Shown here: positions 27,528-36,211 of the stretch, piece after piece
Numbering within the stretch: position 1 is the first letter of the stretch
Layout: each line of letters starts with the position of its first letter
Origin: Tessaracoccus aquimaris
GTDB taxonomy: Bacteria; Actinomycetota; Actinomycetes; Propionibacteriales; Propionibacteriaceae
Direction: 5' to 3'
Length of the DNA stretch: 64,000 nt
Assembly: GCF_001997345.1 (NCBI RefSeq)
Contig: NZ_CP019606.1
Coordinates: 2,976,001-3,040,000, forward strand
The notes under the pieces: model-generated
The model's database searches: none
Told to the model about the DNA's origin: nothing
Seen by the model: the letters and a program-made list of their open reading frames with translations, nothing else
Made by a program: the position numbers and the translations under genes

Positions 27528-30263
27528 TTATCGATTACCACGAGCTGGGGCCGCTGGAGGGTCGTCCCCCGGCGGGTTGCCCCACGGATCGTTTGCTGGT
27601 GGGTTCTGGGGTGGGAGCGGTTGTTGGGGCATCTGCTGCTGGGGCGGCTGCTGCTGCGGGACCGTCGGGGACGACCCCCACGGGTCGCTGGCGGGTGCCT
27701 TCGGCGTCGCCCACGGATCGGCCGCCGGGGCGGAGCCGCCACCGCCGCCTCCCCAGGGGTCGCTCGACGGGCCGGCCTGGTCGGGCGGCAGCCCCTCGCG
27801 GAGCTTGGCGACCGAGGTGCGGATGTTGGCGCGGACGTCCTCGAGCAGGTCCTTGAAGCCGGGCGAGCCGGGCGCGGTGAACACCGTCACCTCGACGGGG
27901 CCGCTCATCGGACGCTGCGGATCGAGCGCGACCATCCAGTTGCCCTGCACCGCGAGCGGGAGCTTCGCGTTGCCCTTCACGGACTGCAGCGAGGTGCGGC
28001 CGCCCGCGGACGGGCCGGGGGTTTCGACCTCGACGTGGCCGGGCTCGGTCAGCGCCATGCCCATCTTCGCCTTGAGCGTCTTGCCCGCGACGGTGACCTC
28101 TCGCCTGTTGTTGGTCAGGTGCGCCACCGTCAGGTTGGCGACGCCCAGCGGCACGCCGTTGTCGGTGAAGGCCCCGTGATCGTCGACGGGGCCGGAGACG
28201 CTGCCCGCGAGGACGGCGTTGCCCGGGATCTTGGAGGTGAGGAACTTCACCAGGTAGAGGATGCCGACGGGGATCGCGACGCCGAGCAGGATCACGCCGA
28301 TCAGGGTGGTCCACAGCACGGGCTGCGACACGGGGCGGGTCTGGCTGAGGTCGAACGCGAGGTCGACGGCGACCGGCTCGGCGGTCGAGTCCTTCGCGGC
28401 GAGCATCACGGTGGTGGTGCCGGTGAAGGAGCCGTTGCCGAGGCCGCCGGGGTCGAGGGTTAGTTCGAGGTTGCCGGAGGCGCAGGAGTCCTTGCCCGAG
28501 GCGGGCGAGAAGAGCTTGGCCTTGTCGAGCCCCTCGGGGTATCCGGTGAACTTCGTCTCGCCCGCCAGCCAGGCGCAGCCCTCACCGTCGAGTGGGACCT
28601 GGACGGTGACGGGGTCGGGCTTCTCGGTGGACCCGAAGCTGATCCTGTCGGGGATCGACGGGAAGTTGACGGGCGGCAGGATGTTGAGCGGGATCGAGGC
28701 GTGGCGCGGCTCCAGCTTGGTGCCGGGGATCGTCTCGCCGCCCTCCTGCCACGACTCGGTGGTGACGTCGAGCGTCAGGACCAGTTCGGCGACGCCTGGC
28801 TTGAGGTCGTCCAGGTTCAGCTCCAGCGGCTTCTCGATGTCCGCCTTCTTCAGGCCGGACGCGAGCGCCGTCGTCTCGCCGCCGCTGAACAGCTTGACGT
28901 CCATGGTGGTCTCGTTTGACAGCGTGGTCGGGTCGATCCGCTCACCGTTGCGGTCGACGGTGCCGAGCTTCAGTTCGACGGGCGCCTCGCCGATGCGGGG
29001 GGCAAGGTCGGCGCGGTTCGCCAGGATCGGCGAGATGTCGCCCTTCAGGGTGATCGACGACTTGGCCAGTTCGTCGCTCTTCTGGTCTGCGACGAACACG
29101 ATGCCCCACGGGCCGGCCCAGTTGTCTGGACTCTTGCGGGTCAGGTCGAAGGTGAGCACGCGCGGCGTCACCCACTCCCACGTCAACGTCGAGCCGCCGA
29201 GGTCCTTCTCGCCCTTGCCCTGCGTCAGTTCGAGGCTCTCGCCGGTGCGGGTCTTCAGGTAAATCCGGGTGCCGTCGATGGGGGCCTTCGCGGTGGCGTT
29301 GACGGCGCCGATGGAGCCGTCGAGCACGAAGGTGCGGGTGCCCTCGGGGCACTCGGAGTCGACACAGACGGGGTTCTCGCCGCCCTTGCCCTCCTCGAGC
29401 GCCGTGATGAAGGTGAAGATCAGGTCGTCGACGTCGGTGGCCATCAGGAACTCGCCGGGCGTCGGCGTCGTCTGCTCGCCGCACGCGGTGCCCTGGCCGG
29501 TGCTGATGCCCTTCATCAGGTTGAAGCTCTCCGGGGGCGCGTCGACGGCGAGGCCGAGGCCGACGGTGATGATGTCGAGCGAGCGGACCTGGTCGGCGAG
29601 GCCGCCGGGTCGGCAGAGGTCGTTCTGGCCGGAGGTGAGTGCCTCCTGCACGGCGGACTTGCTGCGCAGCCGGTTGTCGGGGGCCCACGGCTTGACGCCG
29701 CCCCAGCGCTGCACGTCGCTGTCGCTCTTGCGGACGTTGAGCGAGAACTCGCCGTCGGAGAACCACAGCAGCATGTTGCAGGAGTTCGCCTGGTCCTTGG
29801 TGCGGGCCGAGAACTCCTTGCGGACGCCGTCCATGGCGGACCAGTAGTCGGTGTCGACGCCGTTGTTCTTCGACGCGTAGGACTCGATGTCCGAGTTGAT
29901 CTTGCCCGTCGACTCGGGCGTCAGGGGCGTCCAGTCGAGGGTGCGCTCGTAGCCGGTGCTGAACCCGGCGACGGCCATGTCGACCTTGATGCCCTGGGTC
30001 TCGGCGAGCGACTCGGCGAGGCGGTTGACGGTGACGCTTGCGGCCTTCACGCGGCCGGCCTGGGGGTCGGTGTCGCGCAGCGAGCCGGACATGTCCATCA
30101 GCATCAGGACGTTGCCCTGGCCGCCGCCGTTGACGCAGGCGGCGAACCGCTGCACTGGCGTCAGTTCGGGGTCCTCGGCGTGTGCGACGGGGCTGAACAC
30201 GCCGCCGATGCCGACGAGGGCGCCCGCGACTGCGGCGCCGAGCGCCGCCTTCCAGCCCCTCAT
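27528..30263 (-). CDS. Membrane vWA-domain protein of GTPase operon
   Basis: 911 residues from ATG 30263, which overlaps the stop of the preceding gene (ATGA). Signal peptide MRGWKAALGAAVAGALVGIG ending AHA (cleavage near 29). A vWA domain with intact metal site DMSGS (Asp 57) spans about 50-280, with Cys-containing extracytoplasmic regions. Beta-sandwich repeats run to about 640. One membrane helix at 648-676 is followed by a cytosolic domain and a Pro/Gln-rich tail with DPWG/DPWA repeats. The protein thus presents the vWA outside and a DPW-rich tail inside. Likely sensor or assembly platform; inference. Confidence 0.88.
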   Translation of the reverse strand: MRGWKAALGAAVAGALVGIGGVFSPVAHAEDPELTPVQRFAACVNGGGQGNVLMLMDMSGSLRDTDPQAGRVKAASVTVNRLAESLAETQGIKVDMAVAGFSTGYERTLDWTPLTPESTGKINSDIESYASKNNGVDTDYWSAMDGVRKEFSARTKDQANSCNMLLWFSDGEFSLNVRKSDSDVQRWGGVKPWAPDNRLRSKSAVQEALTSGQNDLCRPGGLADQVRSLDIITVGLGLAVDAPPESFNLMKGISTGQGTACGEQTTPTPGEFLMATDVDDLIFTFITALEEGKGGENPVCVDSECPEGTRTFVLDGSIGAVNATAKAPIDGTRIYLKTRTGESLELTQGKGEKDLGGSTLTWEWVTPRVLTFDLTRKSPDNWAGPWGIVFVADQKSDELAKSSITLKGDISPILANRADLAPRIGEAPVELKLGTVDRNGERIDPTTLSNETTMDVKLFSGGETTALASGLKKADIEKPLELNLDDLKPGVAELVLTLDVTTESWQEGGETIPGTKLEPRHASIPLNILPPVNFPSIPDRISFGSTEKPDPVTVQVPLDGEGCAWLAGETKFTGYPEGLDKAKLFSPASGKDSCASGNLELTLDPGGLGNGSFTGTTTVMLAAKDSTAEPVAVDLAFDLSQTRPVSQPVLWTTLIGVILLGVAIPVGILYLVKFLTSKIPGNAVLAGSVSGPVDDHGAFTDNGVPLGVANLTVAHLTNNRREVTVAGKTLKAKMGMALTEPGHVEVETPGPSAGGRTSLQSVKGNAKLPLAVQGNWMVALDPQRPMSGPVEVTVFTAPGSPGFKDLLEDVRANIRTSVAKLREGLPPDQAGPSSDPWGGGGGGSAPAADPWATPKAPASDPWGSSPTVPQQQPPQQQMPQQPLPPQNPPANDPWGNPPGDDPPAAPARGNR

Positions 30264-30706
30264 CGCCACATCCCACGGGCGACGTCGTTGGCGATGAACC
30301 AGGCGCAGAGCGTCACGGCGAGCAGCGCAAGCACGATCAGGATCCGGCGGCCCCAGTCGGCGAGGTCGGACGGCGCGTACCAGCCGGACTCGCGCTTCTT
30401 GGCGTCGGCGACCGCGAACATCGCGACTGCGCCGATCGCGAGCGGTCCGGCGAGCACCCAGCCGATCAGTCCGGTGGTGGCGCTCTGCCCGATCAGGGCG
30501 AGTACGACGGCGGCGACGGTCAGGATCAGGCCGATGCCGAGCCACAACATCGGGGGCTTGTTCGGCGTCACCAACTCGATCTGGGGTCCGCCCCCGAAGC
30601 CGTCGGCTGCCTGCCGGTCGTCGAAGCGGGTCGGTGGAGCCGACCAGCCGTCGGGCGATGAGCCTTGACCGGAGGCCGCTCCCTGTCCTGGCTGCGCCCA
30701 ATTCAT
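30260..30706 (-). CDS. Small membrane protein, first gene of GTPase operon
   Basis: 148 residues. A Gly/Pro-rich cytosolic N-terminus (NWAQPGQGAASGQGSSPDGW) precedes three hydrophobic segments (PPMLWLGIGLILTVAAVVLA, LIGWVLAGPLAIGAVAMFA, ILIVLALLAVTLCAWFI). A longer in-frame start at 30856 exists but runs back through the promoter region. At 30706, TACATT ends exactly 7 nt before the ATG and no Shine-Dalgarno is present, which suggests a leaderless transcript. No family recognised. Confidence 0.72.
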   Translation of the reverse strand: MNWAQPGQGAASGQGSSPDGWSAPPTRFDDRQAADGFGGGPQIELVTPNKPPMLWLGIGLILTVAAVVLALIGQSATTGLIGWVLAGPLAIGAVAMFAVADAKKRESGWYAPSDLADWGRRILIVLALLAVTLCAWFIANDVARGMWR

Positions 30707-30713
30707 GGCCCCA

Positions 30714-30719
30714 AATGTA
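30714..30719 (-). promoter_or_regulatory. Candidate -10 box of the GTPase/vWA operon
   Basis: TACATT on the minus strand lies 7 nt before the first ATG of the ten-gene operon. No good -35 is seen. The divergent CPBP gene begins about 200 nt away, so this gap holds both promoters. Confidence 0.4.
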
Positions 30720-30915
30720 GCCCAGTAGTTGTTCACGGTCGCGAGGCGTGCGGCCATTCTCAGGGCACGCCCAGGGATGCCCCTCGCCCCGGTCCCGCAC
30801 GCTGGGGCACGGTACGGCACTGAGGCGCGACGCGAGCAATCCTTCGTGGGGACCACCCGGGGCGGGTGGCGACCTCGGACCAGTTCGCGGACGATTCCTG
30901 GCTAGCCTCCCAGGC

Positions 30916-31848
30916 ATGACGATCAGCCATCCGGACAAGGGCCACCCCACCGTCGCGGAGTCGCACCCCCAGGAGCAACCAGGCGGCCGCCTGCCTCCGG
31001 TGCAGGCGCTTCTGGGCATCGTCGTGTTCCTCGGCGCCCAGGTGCTGGCAGGCCTCGCGGCGGCGGGCGTCGGGCCGCTCATCAAGGAGCCAGGCACCAC
31101 CACGCTGTTCTTTGCCGCCTATGCCGCCCTGTCGCTCCTTGGCCTCGCCGCGCTGCTGCGCGGCCTCGCCCGCGCCGACCTGCGCGTCACGTTTGCTCGG
31201 GCGGGCATCGCCCGGGAGGTGGGGCTCGGGACGCTGATCGGCGCGGGACTGATCGGCGTCGGCGGCCTCGTGATGTTCGCGGCGGGCGCCTACCGGGGCA
31301 CCGATCCTTCGCTGAACGCCGGGATCCTGCTCGGGTTGATGCTCGCCGTCGGCACCGCCGTTGGCGAGGAGGTCCTCTTCCGGGGCGTCCTGCTGCGGGT
31401 GCTGAACGCCCGGTTCGGCTCGAGCGTCGCGGTCGCGGCGCTCAGCGTCCTGTTCGGCCTCGCGCATGTCGGCAACGCAGGGGCGGGGGTCCTCGGCGCG
31501 GTCGCCATCGCGATCAGCGCCGGCCTGCTGCTGAACGTCGCCTACCTGCTGACGGGTCGGCTGTGGCTGGCGATCGGGATCCACTTCGGCTGGAACGCGA
31601 TGCAGTCGGCCTTCTTCGGCACAGACGTGTCTGGCACCGGCTCGGGCAGGGGTCTGTTCGCGGGCCACCTGTCGGGGCCAGGGTGGCTCTCGGGCGGCGC
31701 CATGGGGATGGAGGGGTCGTGGGTGATCATGGCGCTTGGCCTCGGCGCGGGCATCGCGCTGACGGTTCTTGCCGTCCGGCGCGGGCGGTGGCGCTCGTGG
31801 TCCACCGCCCGGGCCGAGACGGCGCAGGCCAAGGCCGGTCTCGCCTAG
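30916..31848 (+). CDS. CPBP family intramembrane metalloprotease
   Basis: 310 residues, about eight membrane helices. The CPBP (CAAX protease / Abi) motifs are all visible: EEVLFRG (EExxxR) near residue 155, a LFGLAHVGN stretch, and HFGWNAMQS (HxxxN) near 220. Such proteases cleave within membranes and are linked to bacteriocin immunity or protein maturation. TAGCCT ends 7 nt before ATG 30916, which suggests a leaderless mRNA. It is divergent from the GTPase operon and convergent with the phosphatase gene, overlapping its 3' end by 4 nt. Confidence 0.9.
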   Translation: MTISHPDKGHPTVAESHPQEQPGGRLPPVQALLGIVVFLGAQVLAGLAAAGVGPLIKEPGTTTLFFAAYAALSLLGLAALLRGLARADLRVTFARAGIAREVGLGTLIGAGLIGVGGLVMFAAGAYRGTDPSLNAGILLGLMLAVGTAVGEEVLFRGVLLRVLNARFGSSVAVAALSVLFGLAHVGNAGAGVLGAVAIAISAGLLLNVAYLLTGRLWLAIGIHFGWNAMQSAFFGTDVSGTGSGRGLFAGHLSGPGWLSGGAMGMEGSWVIMALGLGAGIALTVLAVRRGRWRSWSTARAETAQAKAGLA

Positions 31849-33739
31849 CGGCCGGTCGAGGGCAGCCCCGGGCGAGACGGCGGCGTCGACGGGCTGGCGC
31901 TGACCGTCGGCGACGGAGTCGGGGTCGGCGCGGGGCCGCCCTTGACGAGCGAGAGGACCCCGTCGCGGACCTCGAGCGCGTAGCCCTCGGCGCCGATCAC
32001 CTCGACGGTGTCGAAGGCGCCGGTGTAGGACGCCGCCCGCAGCACGGGGATGACGTCGGGCAGGTCGGTCGCTGCCCTTGCGCGCGCCGCGGAGCCGAGG
32101 CCGGTCACGTCGACGACGATGGCGCCGTCCAGGTCGGCCACCCCCTCGACGGTGAGCGCCGGGGTGCCCGCGTTCTCGACGCCCAATTCGAGTCGGGCGT
32201 CGGAGCGCAGGTCGCCGCCGATGGCGACGGGGTCGGCGGAGTCCTCGTCGAGCACGCCGCCGAGCAGCGCGACATCGCCGGTGCCGAGCGCCGTCGCGGT
32301 CGTGATCGCCAGCGTGCCACCGGTGACGGTGGTGCCTCCCGAGTAGCTGTTGAGGCCCGCGAGCGTGAGCGCCCCGCTGCCCGCCTTGGTCAGCGCGCCC
32401 GCGCCGTCGATGTCATTGAGCCAGACGTCGGCGGCCGAGAAGCCGCCGTCAGCGGCGTCCATGGTGACGGCCACGTCGCGGTCGAAGGACCCGAATCCGT
32501 GCGAGGCGGCGAACAGGTTGAGGCGACCCCAGCCCTCCGCGTCGTCGAGGATCGGATAGCCCGACTCGAGCGCGGTGGAGTACAGCACCCAGCGCACCTG
32601 GTCGTCTTCGAGGTAGGGCAGCCGCGAGTCGAGCAGCACCTCTGCGCCCTTGGGGACGCGCGGCGCGACGGTCGCGGGGCCGACGGCGCCTGGCTCATAG
32701 TCGAAGGTGACGTTCTCGAGGAACTGCGCGAGTTGATCCTGGTAGGCGTCGCGGTCGGTCGAAGTCGGCGTCGCGGGCCCGACGAGTTCCTCGACATCTG
32801 CCTGGGCGCGCGCGAGCAGGTCGGCGTTGGCGGGGTCGGCGAGCACGGACGCCGCGATCCCGGTCGCGAGGACCCGGCCGCCCATCACGTCGATGGCGTT
32901 GTGCATGCCTGCCACGACGCGGCTCTCGCCGAGTTCGGAGGCCCGAAGCATCAGTTCTGCGTAGTGCTCGGGGTGGCGGCCGCCATCGCGTAGCCGGCGA
33001 GGAAGGCCGCGTTGGTGTGGCCGCTCGGGAAGCCGCCGTCGCCCAGGGCCTCGGAGTCGGGCTTCTGCGCGGGCCGCAGTGCGGGAAGCACGTCGACGTC
33101 GGTGCTCCACCGGAAGGGCCGCATGTACTGGTAGTACTCCTTTGCCCGGTTGCTGGTGGCGGCCGGGCCGCGGACGGTGTTGACGAGTTCGACGAAGCTG
33201 CCGAGCGTGGAGTCCGCGTCGCCCCACTCGCCGTTCGCGTTGCCGGCGTCGTCGTACTTGACGGTGGTGGCGTCGGCAGGGATCTGGTCGGCGATGGTGG
33301 TGCCCGCGTTGATCAATTCGGAGATCCGCGCCTGGTCGACGCCGAGGCCCTCGAGCATCGAGTAGTTCTGGTTGCGGCGGTCGCTGAGGTAGGCCTGAAT
33401 CCCCTCCTCGGTGCTGCGGTTGCTGGTGAGCCGCTCAACGATGGCGATGTTTTGGTCAAGGACCTCCGCGTTGAGCTTGGTGCCGTCATTCCAGGACTCG
33501 CCCGGCGTCCAGAGCTTGAGCATCTGGGCGAGCACCCCGATGGCCGGATTCGACTCCGGGGTCATGTTCTGGGTGGTGTTCTGGCCATAGGTGTCCAGGT
33601 AGTAGCCGTAATCGGCTGTGTGCGGCGCGATGGCATCGACCGGGGTGAGGTCGTCGGCTGCCGCGGGCGCGAGGAGGGTCGTGGAGGCCAGGGCTGCGGC
33701 GCTCAGCCCGGCGATGGCTCTGCGGTGATATCGGTGCAT
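31845..33739 (-). pseudogene. Secreted PAP2 acid phosphatase with beta-strand repeats, frame broken once
   Basis: Repaired length about 631 residues. ATG 33739 with AGAGGA upstream starts a signal peptide (IAGLSAAALASTTLLAPAAA). The PAP2 phosphatase signature is split by a frameshift: KEYYQYMRPFR and GFPSGHTNAAFLAG are in the first frame, SRVVAGMHNAIDVMGG in the second. Adding one C to the run at 32970-32973 joins them (AMAAATPEHYAELML). The C-terminal third has autotransporter-associated beta-strand repeats (LTKAGSGALTLAGLNSYSGG), then a Pro/Ser/Thr linker and LPSTGR at the very end, a sortase-like motif without the usual hydrophobic tail. Predicted extracellular. Confidence 0.8.
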
Positions 33740-33908
33740 GGGGTCCTCTTGGTCTGCGGTGATCATCGGGGTCAGGACTGATAGTGCACGACTTTCCGAG
33801 CGTGGGCAAGCGTTTTCCCAGATTGCGCAGGAAGTCTGAGTAAACACTTTCCGCCGATGTCACCGTGCCCACCGCGCTACGCTCGGAGTGGTACACCGAG
33901 GAGCGACG

Positions 33909-35330
33909 ATGCCCAGGTTCATCCACGTTTCGACCCTTCAGGCGCCGCGGCGGCGGGTCTTCGACTGGCACACGCGGCCCGGTAGCTTCGTGCGCGAGAC
34001 CCCGCCGGGAATGGCGACGCTGCTGAGCGGCCCGACCGACGGCATCAATCCAGGCTCCGAACTACGGCTGAGGATCTCCTCGCCGCTGATCGCGGCGCTG
34101 CTCCCCCACCTCGGCGGCGGCCCGATCGGCGTCGGCTGGCACGTCCGCCACGTCGAACTCGTGCCCGGCAGCCGCTTCGTCGACGAACAGGTCAATGGGC
34201 CGTTCTACCACTGGCGCCACGAACACGACTTCGCCGACGGAGCTGACGGCACGACGGTGCTGACCGACACCGTCACCTGGGACGCCCCTCAGGGCATCCC
34301 GGACGAGTGGGTCGAGGCGCACCTGCGTGCGCTGTTCCGCTTCCGGGAGCGCCAACTGCGCGACGACCTCGACCTGTTCGGTCGGCTCGACGCGGCCCCG
34401 ACGACCGTGGTGATGTCGGGCTCGTCCGGCCTGGTCGGCACCCAACTGCGGGCGCTGCTGACGGCCGCGGGGCACCGCGTGGTGCGGCTGGTGCGACGCG
34501 ACCCGACCGGCCCGGACGAGGTCCGTTGGGACCCGCGGACGCTGTGGCTGCCAAAGGGCACGCTGCGGGACGTAGGGGTCGTGATCAACCTGGCCGGCGA
34601 GACGATCGGCGGTCGCTTCACGCGCGCCAGGAAGGCGGAGATCCTCAGCTCGCGGGTCGACGCGACCACGACGCTCGCCGAGGCGATGGCCAGGGAGGCG
34701 CCGCACGCGTCGCTGATCCAGGCCTCCGCGATCGGCATCTACGGGCCCCGCCGCCCCGGTGAACTGCTCGACGAGTCGTCGCCTCGGGGTCAGGGCTTCC
34801 TCGCCGACGTCGTCGACGCCTGGGAGCGGGCGGCAGCTCCCGCGACGCGCGCGGGCGTGCGGACAGTCTTCATGAGGACGGGGATCGTACTGAGCGGCGT
34901 CGGGGGTGCCCTGCCGCCGCAGGTCCCGTTGTACCTGGTGGGCTTGGGCGGAAGGATGGCGTCGGCCGACGCGGTGCTGAGCTGGGTCGGCCTGGACGAC
35001 CTTGCGCTCGCCTACGCCCACGCGGCCTTCACCCACACGCTGTCCGGGCCGGTTCCCGCGGTCGGGCCCAACCCGGTCACGCAGGCGGAGTTCGCGCGGG
35101 CGCTCGGCGGGGCGCTGCATCGTCCGGCCCTGCTGCCGACGCCGTCATTCGGGCCGAGGCTGGTGCTCGGGAGCGAGGCCTACGACCAGTTGATCGACAC
35201 GGATCAGCGGGTCAGCGCCGCCAAGCTGATCGGCTCCGGCTTCCGCTTCGGGCAGGTCACCGTCGATGAGGCGCTGCGCCACGCGCTGCTCAAGCCAGCT
35301 GCAACGCCCGCGTCACGACCAGCCCGATGA
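33909..35330 (+). CDS. SRPBCC domain fused to TIGR01777-type NAD-dependent epimerase
   Basis: 473 residues. Residues 1-150 form a START/SRPBCC-like lipid-binding domain (FIHVSTLQAPRRRVFDWHTR, YHWRHEHDF). From about 165 follows a Rossmann-fold SDR of the TIGR01777 sugar epimerase-like family: VVMSGSSGLVGTQL (GxxGxxG), VVINLAGETIGGRFT, and ASAIGIYGPR with the Tyr of the active site. This fusion is common in actinobacteria; the substrate is unknown. ATG 33909 has GAGGAG upstream and TACGCT further up as a -10. Convergent with the rhomboid gene, overlapping by 41 nt. Confidence 0.88.
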   Translation: MPRFIHVSTLQAPRRRVFDWHTRPGSFVRETPPGMATLLSGPTDGINPGSELRLRISSPLIAALLPHLGGGPIGVGWHVRHVELVPGSRFVDEQVNGPFYHWRHEHDFADGADGTTVLTDTVTWDAPQGIPDEWVEAHLRALFRFRERQLRDDLDLFGRLDAAPTTVVMSGSSGLVGTQLRALLTAAGHRVVRLVRRDPTGPDEVRWDPRTLWLPKGTLRDVGVVINLAGETIGGRFTRARKAEILSSRVDATTTLAEAMAREAPHASLIQASAIGIYGPRRPGELLDESSPRGQGFLADVVDAWERAAAPATRAGVRTVFMRTGIVLSGVGGALPPQVPLYLVGLGGRMASADAVLSWVGLDDLALAYAHAAFTHTLSGPVPAVGPNPVTQAEFARALGGALHRPALLPTPSFGPRLVLGSEAYDQLIDTDQRVSAAKLIGSGFRFGQVTVDEALRHALLKPAATPASRPAR

Positions 35331-36189
35331 ACACGGCGGCCACCAGGCCGACGAGCGGCCACTGCAGGTTCCGCTTGTCCTTCGGCAGGTAGACGAGGAT
35401 CGCGGCGACCAGCGCTCCGCCGAGCAGGCCGCCGAAGTGTCCCTGCCAGGAGATGCCGGGGAATGTGAACGAGATGGCCACGTTGATGCCGAGCCAGATC
35501 AGGATCTGCTGCACGTTGCCCTTGTAGCGCACCGCGAGCACCACGAGGGCGCCCATCAGGCCGTAAATCGCGCCGGAGGCGCCGAGCGTTGCGGTCTCGG
35601 GGTCGGAGAACAACATCACGGCCGCCGAGCCGCCGAGCAGGGCAACCAGGTAGACGGCCAGGTAGCGGACCCGGCCGAGATTCTGCTCCATGTTGGGGCC
35701 CAGCATCCACAGCACCAGCATGTTGAAGCCGATGTGGGTGATGCCGACGTGCGTGAAGCCCGAGGTGATGACCTGCCAGAACGCGCCGCTCGCGACGCCG
35801 TCCGACCACTCGAATCCGGGGATCGTGCAGGTCGCGGGGGTGGCTCCGGGGACGTACTGGTCGGGGCTGGCGCAGACCCCATTGGGCGTCAGGGCAAGCA
35901 GGTTCACGAGCCGACTGTTGGACCATCCGGTGAGCAGGATCGCGACCCAGACGGCCACGTTGATGCCGATCAGCGCGATCGACGTGCCGCGCGGGTTGGC
36001 GCTGCGCTTGCCGCCGTGGGGCAGTTCGTTCTGCCTGGTCTCCTTCATGCCGCGCGCCACGCACTCGGGGCACTGGAATCCGACCGAGCCGGGCACCATG
36101 CACTGGGGGCAGATCGGACGGTCGCACCGCTGGCACCTGATCCGGGTCGGCTGGTCCGGGTGGCGGTAGCAGGTTGACGCGTCGTCCAT
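35290..36189 (-). CDS. Rhomboid family intramembrane serine protease with zinc ribbon
   Basis: 299 residues. The N-terminal 50 hold a Cys/His cluster resembling a B-box zinc finger (CYRHPDQPTRIRCQRCDRPI, then CPQC, CPEC). After about residue 70 six membrane helices carry the rhomboid serine protease signature: HIGFNMLVLWMLG, catalytic Ser in GASGAIYGLMG, and a His in HFGGLLGG. Predicted to cleave membrane proteins. TATCCT ends 6 nt before the ATG, suggesting a leaderless mRNA. A long insertion between helices 1 and 2 faces outside. Confidence 0.93.
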   Translation of the reverse strand: MDDASTCYRHPDQPTRIRCQRCDRPICPQCMVPGSVGFQCPECVARGMKETRQNELPHGGKRSANPRGTSIALIGINVAVWVAILLTGWSNSRLVNLLALTPNGVCASPDQYVPGATPATCTIPGFEWSDGVASGAFWQVITSGFTHVGITHIGFNMLVLWMLGPNMEQNLGRVRYLAVYLVALLGGSAAVMLFSDPETATLGASGAIYGLMGALVVLAVRYKGNVQQILIWLGINVAISFTFPGISWQGHFGGLLGGALVAAILVYLPKDKRNLQWPLVGLVAAVFIGLVVTRALQLA

Positions 36190-36211
36190 GCTGGGAGGAT
36201 ACCGGTGAACC

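Noticed and set aside
33909-35330. SRPBCC-epimerase fusion as a novelty
   Set aside because: This domain pair is widespread in actinobacteria.
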